Positions 47,001 to 58,981 of a stretch of 64,000 bases of DNA are shown here, in pieces (within the stretch, counting starts at the first letter, position 1; the number at the start of each line of letters is the position of its first letter). A program made the position numbers and the translations under genes. The stretch spans positions 930,001 through 994,000 of the forward strand of contig CAJZBQ010000033.1 of the NCBI GenBank assembly GCA_914767885.1. Direction: 5' to 3'. Under the pieces are notes generated by a model. It saw only the letters and a program-made list of their open reading frames with translations. It was not told where the DNA came from and searched no databases. Source of the DNA: Blepharisma stoltei. Its lineage: Eukaryota > Ciliophora > Heterotrichea > Heterotrichida > Blepharismidae.

Positions 47001-50000
47001 TTTTGGGCCTTTACTATATTTTTCAAGTATTGAGTGTAAACATGGATAAGCTCGTCTCGTGTAGGATAATCCACACATACAATTCTTACATTTGCGGTGA
47101 ATCTAGGAGAAAGCATGTGGCGGCCTACAGTGGAGCTTGGGTTCATGCTAGCTACAATTTGGATTCTTTCTAGGTTGACGAAGTCTAAGTTATCATAAAA
47201 CCCATGATATGTCACAATCTGCTGGAGAAAAGCTATAAGCTGGATTGTATTGTATTTATCTGGAGTTGGCAAATTGATATCTTTGAGATACAGAATTAAA
47301 CGAGAGGTGTCTTTAGGCCTTAATAGCCTGCCTTGGGCATTTGAAGATTGCGCACAAACTTGAAGCAGTTTTTGTATCACATGTCCAGCTGTTGTCTGAG
47401 CATTACAATGGAGAGTAGCAACTTGGGTGGATTTTAATTGTTTAAAGGCAGACCTAAGCATAAGGCTTTTTCCACAGCCTTCAGGGCCGACCACTATAAA
47501 TGGCTGGCCTGTTTCTAGCCAAGACTTAAATAGCTCAATATCTCTTTGGATTCCGACTGTACGCACAATTGGTGGATCAAACGGGTCAGAAAATTCATTG
47601 AGGTCAAATTTCTCAGTTTCTGACACAAAAGCTTTGAAATTTCCTGTAGCTTCTGAATAAAAGCTGTTTAGTGGCTTATTTTCTTCTACAGGGTGCTCTT
47701 TACTCCTCGCAAAAATTTCTTTTGCAAACCTTTCTCTCAACTCTATAGCAAAATTCGAGCCAAGTCCTCTCAGTACATTGTACACAAACTCTCCTTTACT
47801 TTTAGAGCCGCCTATTGTTGACAGTGCACTCATAACAGTTCCTACCTTAGTAGTCTTGACAGCCATTTCTTCTGAATAATGCAAAGTCCAGTCAATCGCC
47901 ATCGGCAAAATTTCTTCGACCCATCTCTCCATTCTGCTTTGGTCTTCAGCTGACTGTTTCTTCAGCCACGAAGTGATAAGTCTATTGATATCCACGTCTT
48001 CTTCACTCATAAAGATCATCCCCATTCTGCTGACAGTTGCAGGAGAAGCGAACCTCAAGTCATTTGTTTCAAAAATAAAGTTTACATTGTCCGCAAAACT
48101 GATTCTTTCTCCAGTTGGGAGGGTTAAGAGATGGTTGTCGTCAAGAACTGAGTTTAAGGACTCAATCCACTCAGGATCAATGTCACCATCACAGATGACC
48201 CAAGATCTGACCTCTAATGGCTGCTTTACGCACTCTCTGGCTGCGGCTGTGAGGACGCCTTCATTTCATTCTCTGGTGTCAGTGTCCATATGTCCAAGTA
48301 ACTGCTGTCGTGGCATTGATTTTGGATTCATTGTATGGACTATGATCTGCTGGCCTAGCTTTTCTAGAGAAGATTTCAGTACTTTCCAAATCGTTGATTT
48401 ACCACACCCAGATGGCCCGACTAGGACAACTCCCATTCTTTGTTTAGTGGCCTCGTGGAACTGCAGGATTTTCGCGACTTGGTTTTCTGAGTTTTCTAGC
48501 TTAAACTCTTGAATTGTCTGCTGGATTGCCTTTTCGAGCTCTTCATATTGTATGTCTTCAATTGATGTCCCAGTGAAGATATCGCTTACAAGTGGGACAA
48601 ATCTGCGTAAATCTGCATATGTGAGCTTTGGCAAGGTGTTGATACGGATTGCTTTGATTAGTAAAATAGATTCTCTGTCAGCTGAAATGTCTCGTTTGGA
48701 TGCTCTTTCGGCTTGGATTAGCTGTCCACCAATCGTAAGAGTCGTTTTGAGAGCTCTCAGTCCCCAGTCGTAGTGCTCTTGGGTTGATAATAGCTGTTTA
48801 GAAAGGATAAAGAGCTCTACAAGCTTTTTAGCGAGTTCTTTGGCGTTTTGGAATCCTTCTGCAAATAGCAAAACTTCCGCAATAAGTTCGTTATCAGGCA
48901 CGCTCATAGCAACTGGCCTGAAAAGCATTTTCAAGTTGTCAGGTAGCTTCGAACGGCCACCATAGCCTTTTCCGGCAGGATTCATGGTTACAAAGATCCC
49001 TGCATTTAAGTTAATTTCAATAGTCCTTCCTAACAGTTCCAGTGTTTTTTCACCATTTTTGATGCCCCATTGTATAACTTGAATCTGCTGGGAAATAGCT
49101 GACAATTGTTCTTCTAAAAGCCTGTTAAACTCATCAAAGCAGCCCCACGCTCCGCATTTTACGAGCCCAATAAAGATTCTCCCCATTGATTTAAAGTCAA
49201 TTCCTTCGTCACAGTTAAACACTAACACTTGTCTGCCGAAGGCTTGGCCTAGAGCTTTTACTGACTCAGTTTTACCAGTTCCTGCTGGGCCATAAGGGTT
49301 TCCTCCATACCCCATCATCATTCCTTGAGTTAGAGTCAAATAGCATTTATCAGTCAAAGGAGTATGCACAAGCTTTGGGGCGTTTCCTTGGTACTCGTAG
49401 GTGTAGTTAAACTGGGCGTCGACCATGTTTATGATACAAAGCTTTTCATTGTTCATAACAAACTTCAGCTGGCGGTGCCAATCCCAGTTGTGGACTGAGT
49501 TTACACTGCGGGCGATCAATAAATCAGTGACTTCCATGTTGTGGATTAGGTCTAAAATCAAGCTTTTTACTTTTAAAAGCAATAACTGGTCAGTGTAGCG
49601 TGTTGATGTAAGGTTTGAGAGCTGACGGGCTAAGGACTGCTTCAGCTTTTGTAGACCATTAGATTCAATAGCTTTGGCACAGTCCATTGAGAAGCGGATG
49701 ACTTCGCTTAAAGAGCAGAGCTGGCTTGGCTGCTCTCTTAAAGCACTTTGGATGTCTTCAATTCTTAAGCACGCTAATAAGTCTCTGGCCAGCGTTGATT
49801 GCATTTCTTTGCTGAGCTGCCCGAGCCATATTTCGACATCATCAAACACTTGTACTGGAGTATGCAAGGCAACTCGCTCACCTGCGGAGCTCAAAAATGC
49901 AATGATAGTCCCACTGTTATCAAATTCAACTCTGTGGATACCTGCAAATAATTTCTTCAGGTGGGTTTGGATGACTTTAGGGTTTTTGGCTTGGCCTAGA

Positions 50001-53000
50001 ATTTCTAATAAATCATCGTCACCAATAAAATAGAACCTGGGGAATTTCGATCTTTTTTCTTCTAAATAGTCGTTCAATGCTTTCTGGCATCTTTCTAGCT
50101 GGTCAAGCAAAGTCTCCAATGTATCTTTAAGCCCAGGGATGCTGCAAAGGCTGATAACTCTTGGATCAGAGCCAACTCCTAGCATAATTCCTCTATACTC
50201 ATCATCAACTCGTTTAAATCTTCCTTGCTCATGTGGCAAAGCTCCTCTTCCAAAAATCGGCTCTAAGTATACCCATTTTCTCTGGATTATGCTCAATTTC
50301 AGCAAATAGTCATCCAGTGACGACAGTTTTGACTCAAACTGCTCGACCTGATCTGCAAATCTTTGGAAAAATCGTGACTCTTTTAACGAGGAAAGCAAGG
50401 CTTGGTTGTCACTGACTTGAGTCAAAAGCTCTTTTCAGTCTTTAATAAGTGGGGTGACTCTGTCATTTTGTATATGCTCGTATAATGAAAATACAGCTTC
50501 ATCACACCAGACCCTTAAATCGTGGATGGCTTCTCTAATAGTGATTTCTCCTTGGGCTCTAGCTTGGAGCTCTTTAATTTGGTCTGCAGAAGCTATCATA
50601 TAGGCAGAATTGTCAATGTAATGCTTGAATTTCAAGTTCTCCATCGAGATTTCTTTAGGGAGCTTTAAATAGTAAAACAAAGTCTTCCAGTGCTCTTTTT
50701 CAAAGCCTTCCCCAGTTGCTAGCTTAAGAAGAGGCCAGACTCTTTTATAGAGCTCGATTTGGGTGCTGATAAATCTGCCTACTGCATCTCTGGTTTTGCC
50801 TTTGATTTTTTCAGTCCAGGCTAACTCCCCCCCTCGAAGTTCGACCAAGATTTTTTTGGTCGAACTTCGAGGGGGTTAAGAAAAATTTTTTTTAAAAAAA
50901 ATTATATAGAATTGTTTTTATATAATTTAATAGTTAAAAAAAAAAAATTTATCATATTCTTCTGTATGGTTGAGAGGGTGTAAGGGTAAGAAAAAATAGT
51001 GCAAGATGGTTTTGTAACGCTTTTTTAGAACTTGAATACAAAAATCGCAAGCTCACCCCCACATAGTTTTAAAATTTTTGAAAAATTGCTTATTTTCCTA
51101 GTAAATTTTTACATAGGTCTTGGTCGAACTTTGAGGGGGGTTAATTTTACAAAAAAATAGGGAATTTTCCCTATATCTTGGTCGAACTTCGAGGGGGGGG
51201 GGAGTAAGAAGAAATCTTGGAATAAATAAAGTTTTGACCTGAAGGAAAGCCAGTCTTCTTCGCCAAGCTTGCCTAGCTCTGTTCTGAACTCTTCAAACAA
51301 GCTCCAATTGGATTCTTGCTCAATGATTTCTGCCTCAATATCTTTTGTCGAGAACTCTCTTATCGGCATATTGAATTGTTCCGATTCCTCTTTGAGCTTC
51401 CCTATTCTTTCACTGAGCTGCTGCCAGTCATTTCTCCACTCTTTTACCTTTTCTGCGTTTTCTACAGCAGTCTGCATGTCAAGCTCATCAATTTGTTTAC
51501 TTCCCCCCCATCCTTGATCGAACGATTAACTGTAAAAATTCCTAAAAATTGGGGAAATTAACCCCCGTCCTTGATCGAACGATTTTCATATCATAACAAT
51601 TTTTATATATATAAAAATATAATAGTTATCAAAAGCTTGGAAAATGTACCTAATGAAGTTGTTTTTAGAGACTTTGAGACGAGAAAGCTTCGGAATCAAC
51701 CATTCGAAGTGCTTTAGTCATCAACCTAGGCTTAAAAACTCAATAATCTAAATATAGAGATTCTTTAAAATTTTTAAAAAAAAAAATTTAATTTAATAAG
51801 GGAAAAAATTAAAATTTATACAGCTTAAAAGGGTAACTAATAAATCAAAATATTAAAAATGGTATTTTTTTATGATATTAATTCAATTTTCTGCTGTAAA
51901 AAATAATTATTAAATACTCTTAACTCTCTTTATTTAAAAGTAAATAAAAAAAATATATATATTTTATTTTTATATATAAAATTTTTTTCCCAAAAACATT
52001 TTTTTTTAACCCCCATCCTTGATCGAACGATGGCGAGTCGTTCGATCAAGGATGGGGGGGGAGTTAGGCTTAAGTGCTGCCCATCTAGATGCAAACTTGT
52101 CTAAAGCTGATGCGAGTTCTTCGCCTCTTCTCGCGATGTCTTGTTTGACTACTTCTCGCTGCTGCTCTATAACTTCTGAAAATGCTTCTACAGAAACTTC
52201 GAAGTTTTTCCATTTATCTGAAATTATTGCAAGGTTTGGGCTGGCTCCTGTGAGCTGCTTAAGCATTTTGGATTTTTCTTCAAGGTTCTGGTACTGCTTA
52301 TAAGTTTTTTCTTTTTGGCCTGCGACTTCTAAGGCTTCGCGCTGGGCTTTGGCGATTTCTTCTACGCTTTGAGGGCGCTGAGTAAGCTTAGCGTTGGCTG
52401 ATTTGAGGAATTCGTCGAGATAGTCAATGTCAGTCTTAATAGAAGTTTTAAGGGACACAATCAGAGCTTCTGAAAGTCTTTGAAGCTGTTCTTCTATCGA
52501 CGATTTAATAGGAGCTGTTGATATAGAAAAGCAATGGACTTTTTGCTGCTCTTGCAGCTTTTCTACGTCTTTTCGCTTCTGTTTCAGCATCCTAAAGTTA
52601 GCCTCCCAGTCATTTACATCTTTAACGTGCTCTTCTACCATTGTATCAATATTAACTTTTCCCAGCACAACCCAAGGCTTGTAAGTCCCTAGCAGCTCTT
52701 TTAGTTCAGCAAATAGTGCTTCAGCCTTAGAATAAACTGTATAAAGGCCATCTGAATTTTTATCAGGCATTTTTCTATATACCTCAGGGTTTCCTCCAAG
52801 TCCTTGAAAAGTGATAGGAATGGATATAAAAAGCTTGATTTCTTTATAGTATTTTGCCTTAAGTTCTTCTAGCGGCGGTCTAAACTGCAAAGTTTTATTC
52901 GCAAACACGATATCAGCTTTAATTTCAGGCAAATTGTCAGTCAGATTTTCTAAGCCATTTTTATATTGGACTTCTAAGCTTTTAAAAAGCTCTTTGTCGA

Positions 53001-55335
53001 GATCAGCTTTCCATGCCCTGGCTGCGTCCTCACTTTTTTCAGCTGTAATTGTATTAATGGCTCTTCTAATTTCGTCGAGTTTTTCTTTCCACATTTGTCT
53101 GTGCCTTAATAAGTCAATTTTTTCAAGCTCACCAATTTGCTCAATTATCCCGAAATGGGCTTTTCTCAGTCTTCTGTTTTCTGTCGTTAAATCATTTGCT
53201 GCTTTTTGAACTCTTTGGATGTACTCTTCGACGTCAACTGGGTTATTCCACGTAACTTTGCCATCTTTTAAGTTTTTAGCTGACTTTACGACCTCTTCAA
53301 AAGCAATAGCCTCGCCTAATAGTAGCTTTTTCTGAGAGTCGATAATTTGCGAGCTCATTGAGTTGTAGAAGTTAGCGACTCTTTTAAGAGTGATTGCTTC
53401 TTTATAGTATTTTTTGCCTGTGGCTACTACATCTTTAAGCTTTTTTGGAATGCTGAACCCGTACTCTGCAAGCTGCCTGGTTTCTTTGAGTAGCTGCACA
53501 AGTTTATCAGAATAGCTGACCTTAAGCAGCCCATCGCTTAAGTCCAGCTCCATCATTTTTCCAGTGATTTCTAGCCCTAATGGCTCATTTCTATTATCAA
53601 TATCCCCTTCAATATTCGCCTTCCAGCTATTAAACTGCTGCTTCTGGAAGTCTACCAGGATTTTACTGACCTGCTCACATGTATCTTTTAGTCTTCCAAT
53701 GCTTCCCAGATCTGCTAAAAATGCTCCAGCTGATGACAAAATTCTTGCGATTTTTTGTTGTAAGCCTCTAGCCCACACAATGCTGCCGACCAATGGGGAC
53801 ATGTTCAGATCTTGAGGAGGCTTATCCATTCCTGGGATTATTTCTGTCTTCATGCCTGACCTGCTTTCGAATTCTTCTCTTATTTGTTCTACTTGTATAC
53901 AGAGCTGGTTAAGGATCTGCTCTCTTTCGCTTTGAAGAGACCTGCCGATGTTTGGGCGGCTTAGAAGTCCTTGCCATTTTTGGAAATCCCTCATCTGTTG
54001 GGAAATATTTGAGACTTGTAGGACTTCTCTTCTAAGCTTGTTGGCAATTTCTTCTTCAATGACTTGCATGTTGCTGTCATATTTGGCTTTGGCTTCGTCC
54101 CATTTAGGCTGGGTGTAAGGGTTGACTAAGAAGGCCTGAACTCTTTTGAAAGGGTCAAAAGTCTTTTCTACATTAAAGCGGCGCTGGTCTTCTTGGGATA
54201 ATAAAAGGATAAGCTCATCATGCTGGGTTCTCAGTGTGAGGACTTCTTCTAGCCTCATCGCAAAGGCCATTAAATATTCGCTTTTGGGGAGCTTTTTACC
54301 CCATTTTCTTTCTTCTCGCCAGTAGTTGTTGGGAAGCTCATGCATGATTTCGATCCATCTTTCGCAAGCTTTTAGGGCTTCTTTTAATAGCATTCTGGCA
54401 TTTGAGAACTCAGAGCCCCAAAGTTGAGAGTCAGGGATTGAGTCTTGGACTTTTCTGGCAATAGCTTCAGCGATAACGTTAAAGAGCTTATCCATCCTGG
54501 CTTGTGGGTATGCTTGTACACTATTTTCTTTCCATACTGAATCTAAAACGTCAAGGGTTTGCTCTAGCAGGTCGTGGATTTCTGAAAAACTCAGCGTTGA
54601 AATTTCGCTCCATTGTCTAGAAATTTTTGAAAATAAAGTCACAAAAGTTTTAGCTTGGTCTTGGACTGCTTGAGAGCCTCGAAAGTCATTAGCAACGCTT
54701 GCCCAGTATTCAAATTCGTCAGCAGGAATTAAAATTGAGTCAACTGATTCTCCTCTTGGCCCTTGTCTCAGCATTGAAGAAAGCCCAGCTTCAAGTTCAC
54801 TAGCCAAGTTTTGTAGGTGGCTGTCAACATTTCCAGTCTGCAATAGAGGCTGAGTAACTGCTTTGAGGTTTCTGAGAAGAGCTGAAAGTGGGTTGCTCCC
54901 GAGTGTCCCCATAATGACGCTTGAAATCATCTCATTCTCATTCAATGCACGAGGAACTAGTTTGATAAAATGAACTTCGCGCGCTGTCTCTGGATAAGCC
55001 TGAATATTAGCTCCCTCTCCTAATTTTTAACAGAATTATATTAGAAATTTTTTAATATTTGAACAAAATTAATTATAAAATTTGTATCTAGAAAGCAAGC
55101 TCTTTAAAATTTAATAGAATTAGCTAAAAATAATTTTTTAACAAAAAATTGTGAGGTAGAATTATTTTTTACCCAGAGTAAGGGAAAATGAAGCTTCATT
55201 TGAATAGATGATTTGCAAGGTTGCGAAATCTGGTATATCTAGGAAAGTGGATATCAAAGGTGACGTAGGAAGGTTTGGAACTCCTAGGGCAGCGCTTGCG
55301 CAGCCTAGGATATACGATTTTCTACCATCCGACAT
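41058..55335 (-). CDS. DYNC2H1: Cytoplasmic dynein 2 heavy chain (IFT dynein)
   Basis: The ATG at 55335 (MSDGRKSYILGCAS) lies 17 bp after the preceding gene. Five inserts (55008-55169, 51498-52064, 50822-51204, 46001-46365, 45294-45458) interrupt it; without them it is 12,636 nt, 4,211 residues, normal for this protein, and intronless. P-loops in order: GPAGTGKTE (AAA1, near 49280), GPSGCGKS (AAA2, near 48410), GPEGCGKS (AAA3, near 47490), GESGVGRRS (AAA4, near 46460). The stalk coiled coil lies between about 43450 and 45240, and the C-terminus (LQGCEF-like, ending GAALFLIG) fits dynein-2 rather than axonemal types. Several TGA codons encode Trp. It drives retrograde intraflagellar transport and probably works with the CDKL kinase pathway at cilia. 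Confidence 0.95.
45294..45458. other. 165-bp IES
   Basis: A+T-rich insert between PSPKRKI and AQEVKTFRN in the dynein linker to the stalk. An alternative TA pair (join PSP to IFHLLAQEV) is also in frame. Confidence 0.7.
46001..46365 (+). mobile_element. 365-bp IES that is a retroelement-like insert with 14-bp target duplication
   Basis: The direct repeat TGAACTCTTTATCA lies at 45992-46005 and 46357-46370, and the IES TA is within it. The insert is GC-richer than local A+T DNA and has no long ORF. Removal restores TDKEF-RKDLKSVLQ of AAA4 exactly, without footprint. Confidence 0.85.
50822..51204 (+). mobile_element. MITE family 3 (383 bp)
   Basis: Core CTCGAAGTTCGACCAAGA. Left end CTAACTCCCCCCC with the core as a hairpin closed by GGGGGTTAAG. 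The right end has two direct copies separated by AATTTTACAAAAAAATAGGG. It ends GGGGAGTAAG. Removal joins FQDFFL to AWTEKIKG of dynein. Confidence 0.93.
51498..52064 (-). mobile_element. MITE family 2 (567 bp)
   Basis: Core CATCCTTGATCGAACGATT. Left end TTTACTTCCCCCC with two direct copies separated by CCTAAAAATTGGGGAAATTA. The right end is a hairpin of the core with loop TGGCGAG, ending GGGGAGTTAG. Removal joins AALKP to KQIDELD of dynein. Confidence 0.93.
55008..55169. mobile_element. 162-bp IES, remnant of MITE family 1
   Basis: Begins TAGCTCCCTCTCC; the middle has AATAGAATTAGCTAAAAAT, as in family-1 interiors. Removal joins FSLTLG to NIQAYPE at the dynein N-terminus. Confidence 0.75.
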
Positions 55336-55352
55336 TTTTATATTGAATTTAA

Positions 55353-55691
55353 TTAAAAGCCATTTTCTTTAATGTTTCTTGGTTTTCTTTCTTCTTTGTA
55401 TATAGATAGCTGCCAAAATTTCACTTGATCGTCAACTTTGCCCCACAAATAATTGTCAAATGGGTATATAACTGACCCTAAGATAAAGCAGGGCAGCCAG
55501 ATCTTATAAAAACTTGTGGTCTTTTGAAACTTAGCGAATCGGTCATTTCGATGCCTAATAAACATAACAAAATAGTAAAACAATGACACCGAAATCCCAT
55601 AATTGTAAGCTCTTCTGTAGTAATGCTCAACAGGAACTCTTGGACTGACAGGCCTTGGAGGCCTCTTTAAAGGCTCGTCAAGAAATTCCAT
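55353..55691 (-). CDS. Small membrane protein, possibly mitochondrial
   Basis: 112 residues from ATG 55691 to TAA 55353, no inserts. N-terminal Pro-rich segment (LKRPPRPVSPRVP), two hydrophobic stretches (YGISVSLFYYFVMF and WLPCFILGSVIYPF) separated by basic residues, and a Lys-rich end. The size and composition would fit an accessory subunit of a respiratory complex, but I recognise no family. Its stop codon is only 17 bp from the dynein start codon. Confidence 0.6.
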   Translation of the reverse strand: MEFLDEPLKRPPRPVSPRVPVEHYYRRAYNYGISVSLFYYFVMFIRHRNDRFAKFQKTTSFYKIWLPCFILGSVIYPFDNYLWGKVDDQVKFWQLSIYKEERKPRNIKENGF

Positions 55692-55714
55692 GTTATTAAA
55701 TATTAAAATACCAT

Positions 55715-56085
55715 TTTTTAGGCGCTTCGCGCCAAAAGCAAGAAGAGGAGAGAGTAGTGCGGGCGCTTTTAGGCGGAGGAGTGGAACATAGCGAGATGAC
55801 GGAAAGATCGGAGACGAATTGGCGAAGCTGTGCTTGAGTTTTCTGAGGCCGATTTAGGATGAGGAATGTGCTAATCGGTATTTCGTCTGAAAATTCCGGG
55901 CTCAGCTTCAAGGACTGTAGGTTGCTGTTGGTGATCTTGCTGATGTGCTGTGAGGTGAATTATTTTTGTGTTGTTTTTTGTTTTTTGTTTGCCTATTTGA
56001 GGATTTTTTGGGATTTTCTGGGACTTTTTGGGATTTTTTGGGGTTTTTTGAGTAAAAACGAGAGAAATGCGGTACATCCGCTTAA
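55715..56085. mobile_element. GC-rich block with G/T-rich repeats, origin unknown
   Basis: Starts with the small hairpin GGCGCTTCGCGCC. GC-rich up to about 55930, then a T/G-rich run with repeated GGGATTTT units near 56010-56050. No ORF with gene-like codon use. Looks like other repeat-derived inserts of the window, but without a visible target duplication. Confidence 0.4.
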
Positions 56086-56116
56086 AATTTAAGTTATAAA
56101 TTAAATATTAAACAAT

Positions 56117-58267
56117 TTATCTATGTTTAAGGAACATTTCTTTGGAAACTACTCCCATCAGTTTCCCTCTATAAGCTACATAAATCTGTGTCAGCCCCAG
56201 CATCATAAACAAGAAATGGACTTTCACTAGTGGTGTGTTCTCAGGTATGGACAGTGGCGAATCGTCTAATTGCAAAATGTCCGAAGAAAACTCTACAGGA
56301 GTGCTTAAAAACGAGTCCACTTCTTTCATTTCGCTGTCGTCTCTGCACGCGATGCTTTGCTCATACTCAATATCATCAATTTCATGCAATAAATAAGAAA
56401 AGTACTTTTCTATATGTGACCGTGAATCACGTGATAGCGTATGCAGCCTTTCTTGATAAACCATCATAATGTACCGTTTAATGTTCGTTAAGTTTACGTC
56501 AAACATTAAATTCATATCATCATCGACGACTGGGATCTTTACTATTGCGCTTTTGCTTTGTTGGATGGCTTTAGCTAGATCTTTTATAGTAGCCTCGTGA
56601 GTTATGAAAGGGTACTGAGGATCCACTGCATCTTTTGCACAGTTAGCGTAGAGTCATGAAGATTTTATAGATGGGAGATAAGGCAGGCCTTTCATTTCAA
56701 GCAAAGAGTCGTAGTAGGAGATCCCAAAGCCAGAACTGATGGAATAGGCAAGCAGAACACCAACCATCATAGGCAAAAAATAGTGGATCTGGCCAGTCAG
56801 CTCAAACACAATGATAGCAATTGATAAAGTATGGGTAACAGACGAAGTCAATGCAGCTGCTCCTACAACTGCGTAAACTCCTCTATACTCAGTCCCAAAA
56901 ATTGAGTCTAAAATCTGTCCAAAAAGTCTACCAAAAGTACTCCCCGCAGCAAAAATTGGCACAAAAACACCGCAAGGTATTTGGCAGCTGATACTTAAGC
57001 TTGTAAGCAGCAGCTTCGTGATCACATAAATAAAGAGATTCAAGCTAAGAGTCGGCTTGCTCCAATACGTTTTTTCATAAGTAGTCAGATTGTCAGCCCT
57101 GAACATCTGATTAATCACAATTTTATCATGAAGCTGCATATAAGGAAGCATATAAGTAAGAATCCCACATATGGCGCCTACAAAAAGTGTGTACCTAAAT
57201 CTCGTATGAATCGCTGGGTATTTTAAATTTTTTCTATTATAAATCATTTTCCCTGTAAATTTAATGAAAAATGCTCCTACAAATCCACATAAAGTTCCTA
57301 ACAATGTGAATCCGAAAATTTCGTAGCCGAACTCAATAGGGTCTAGCTTGGTTAGGTTAATTAAATCAGTGACTTCTCCACTTCTAAACAGGTCAAAGCC
57401 AATCACACACCAAACAGCACAAAAAATGCCCTTTCACAGGTTACTGACATAGTAATAAGTTGCAGTGACTTCTATACTAAACAGCACTCCTCCTACCGGG
57501 GCTCCAAAAGCTGCAGCAACTCCAGCAGCTACTGATGCACCCATGATTTGGTTCCTCAATGTCAAATTCTATATATTGTTTACAGTTCTCAAGTGTCTGA
57601 AAATCCGATATTTCGTTAATTTGTGGGCAATGATCCCAGCTACATGCACAAAGGGTCCTTCTCGTCCTATGCTCAATCCTGCAGCAGATCCTGCTATAAG
57701 CCCTGTAAATTTGGCTATAAAAGTCTGAGTGCTTAAACAATGAGGCAGCTTTACACCTGCAATGATTGCTTTCATCTCAGGAATCCCTGATCCTTCAGCA
57801 TCTGGGCTGATTCATTTAGTTGTAGCAGCGGCAAGTCAGGAAAGAGCCAGGGTGTAGAGCATCCATATGCAGAAATTCCAAAAGCCACTTTCAGTGCTTG
57901 CAAAAAACTCACGAGTATCCATCAATTTTTCAGAGAGATAGTCGACACAAAACGCAATTACTGAAGACAAAAGCCCGAGGATCATCAGGACGATTCATAC
58001 AGAAGGGTTGAGGATGCTGAAGCCTGTGAGGAATCGGTGGATCTTAGAAAGGGCGGTCAGGTTTTCTTCAAATGTGGGATTCTTGATCTGGTCGATGCTA
58101 GTAAAGAAGTCAGTAAGGATGTACTTGGAGCGGCTTTGATTTGGGGGCTGAGATGCAAAATTTATGTTTCTACCTGAGACCTCGATATTTTTCATTTCGT
58201 TAGTGGAGTGAGGAGATTCATCTTCCATTCTAAATATTTTTAACAATTTAATAGTGTCTTCTTGCAT
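56117..58267 (-). CDS. CLC-family chloride channel/transporter with CBS region
   Basis: The ATG is at 58267 (a second possible Met 13 codons later), a 15-nt intron at 57569-57583, and the TAA at 56117; 2,136 nt, 711 residues. Signature loops: GSGIPEMK (near residue 161), GREGPFVH (near 201, with the gating Glu) and, later, GVFVPIFAAGSTFGR. About ten hydrophobic helices, then a cytosolic C-terminal part with CBS-type segments (PFITHEATIKDLA, ENTPLVKVHFLFMMLGL). Four TGA codons encode Trp. Channel versus exchanger cannot be told with certainty; the residue at the proton-glutamate position was not assigned. Confidence 0.9.
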
Positions 58268-58337
58268 TTATATCATAATATTATGCTGGAATTATGGAAA
58301 AAGAATAAACATTAAATTATAAATTTAAATAATCATA

Positions 58338-58791
58338 TACATTAATATGGCGGAGGCGACCACCCGACCTCTTGACACAATTTCCTCAACACCTGCAGGG
58401 AACGCCCAGGTGGAGGAATCACAGGCTCGGCATCCTTAATGTATTGTGGCAGAGGTTTTCTCCGTGTCACAGGGTATGATACCTGGGACATGGGGTTTTT
58501 TCCTCCTGAAATGGAGTTGGAAAGGGCACAGTCGGCCATCGTCCCCGAGATTAGGTATGATCCCCCTACTCGAATTAGGAACCCTAAAGACAGCAGGTGC
58601 CTAGTGTAAAACTGGGAGTTACGCCCCAGACTCCAGCCGATAGCGAACGGACGCCCCGGGAGCAAGTCAAGTAGTCGATGCCTAAACGAGGCAGACGGCG
58701 TCAGTAGGGCGCTCTTAACTGATGCGAATTAACTTGTAGAGGTGGAAATCCTCAGCCGTCTTTAAACAAGGCTCTTAATTTAATTTAATTT
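58338..58791 (+). mobile_element. Retroelement-like insert with 16-bp target duplication and TTTAA tail
   Basis: AATTTAAATAATCATA flanks it at 58322-58337 and 58792-58807. GC-rich body beginning near ATATGGCGG, ending in a (TTTAA)n run. The part at 58605-58635 is similar to 22995-23025 in the other insert. No long ORF. It sits directly upstream of the CLC gene start. Confidence 0.75.
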
Positions 58792-58981
58792 AATTTAAAT
58801 AATCATAATTGAGCTTGTATCAATTCTGTATAAAAAAATAAATCTTTTATAGCTTTGCTATTGCAAAATTATTATTTAAATCTAGAAAGGAATGCCTTTT
58901 TGATGTTATAAGTAAATCTAGAAAAAATAATCTCATAGCCGTTACTCATTATAAAATAAAAGAGAAATCTTAAATACTAGC

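Noticed and set aside
51498-52064. CRISPR-like array from the repeated cores
   Set aside because: Repeats are MITE termini in hairpin and direct arrangement, without regular spacers; the genome is eukaryotic.
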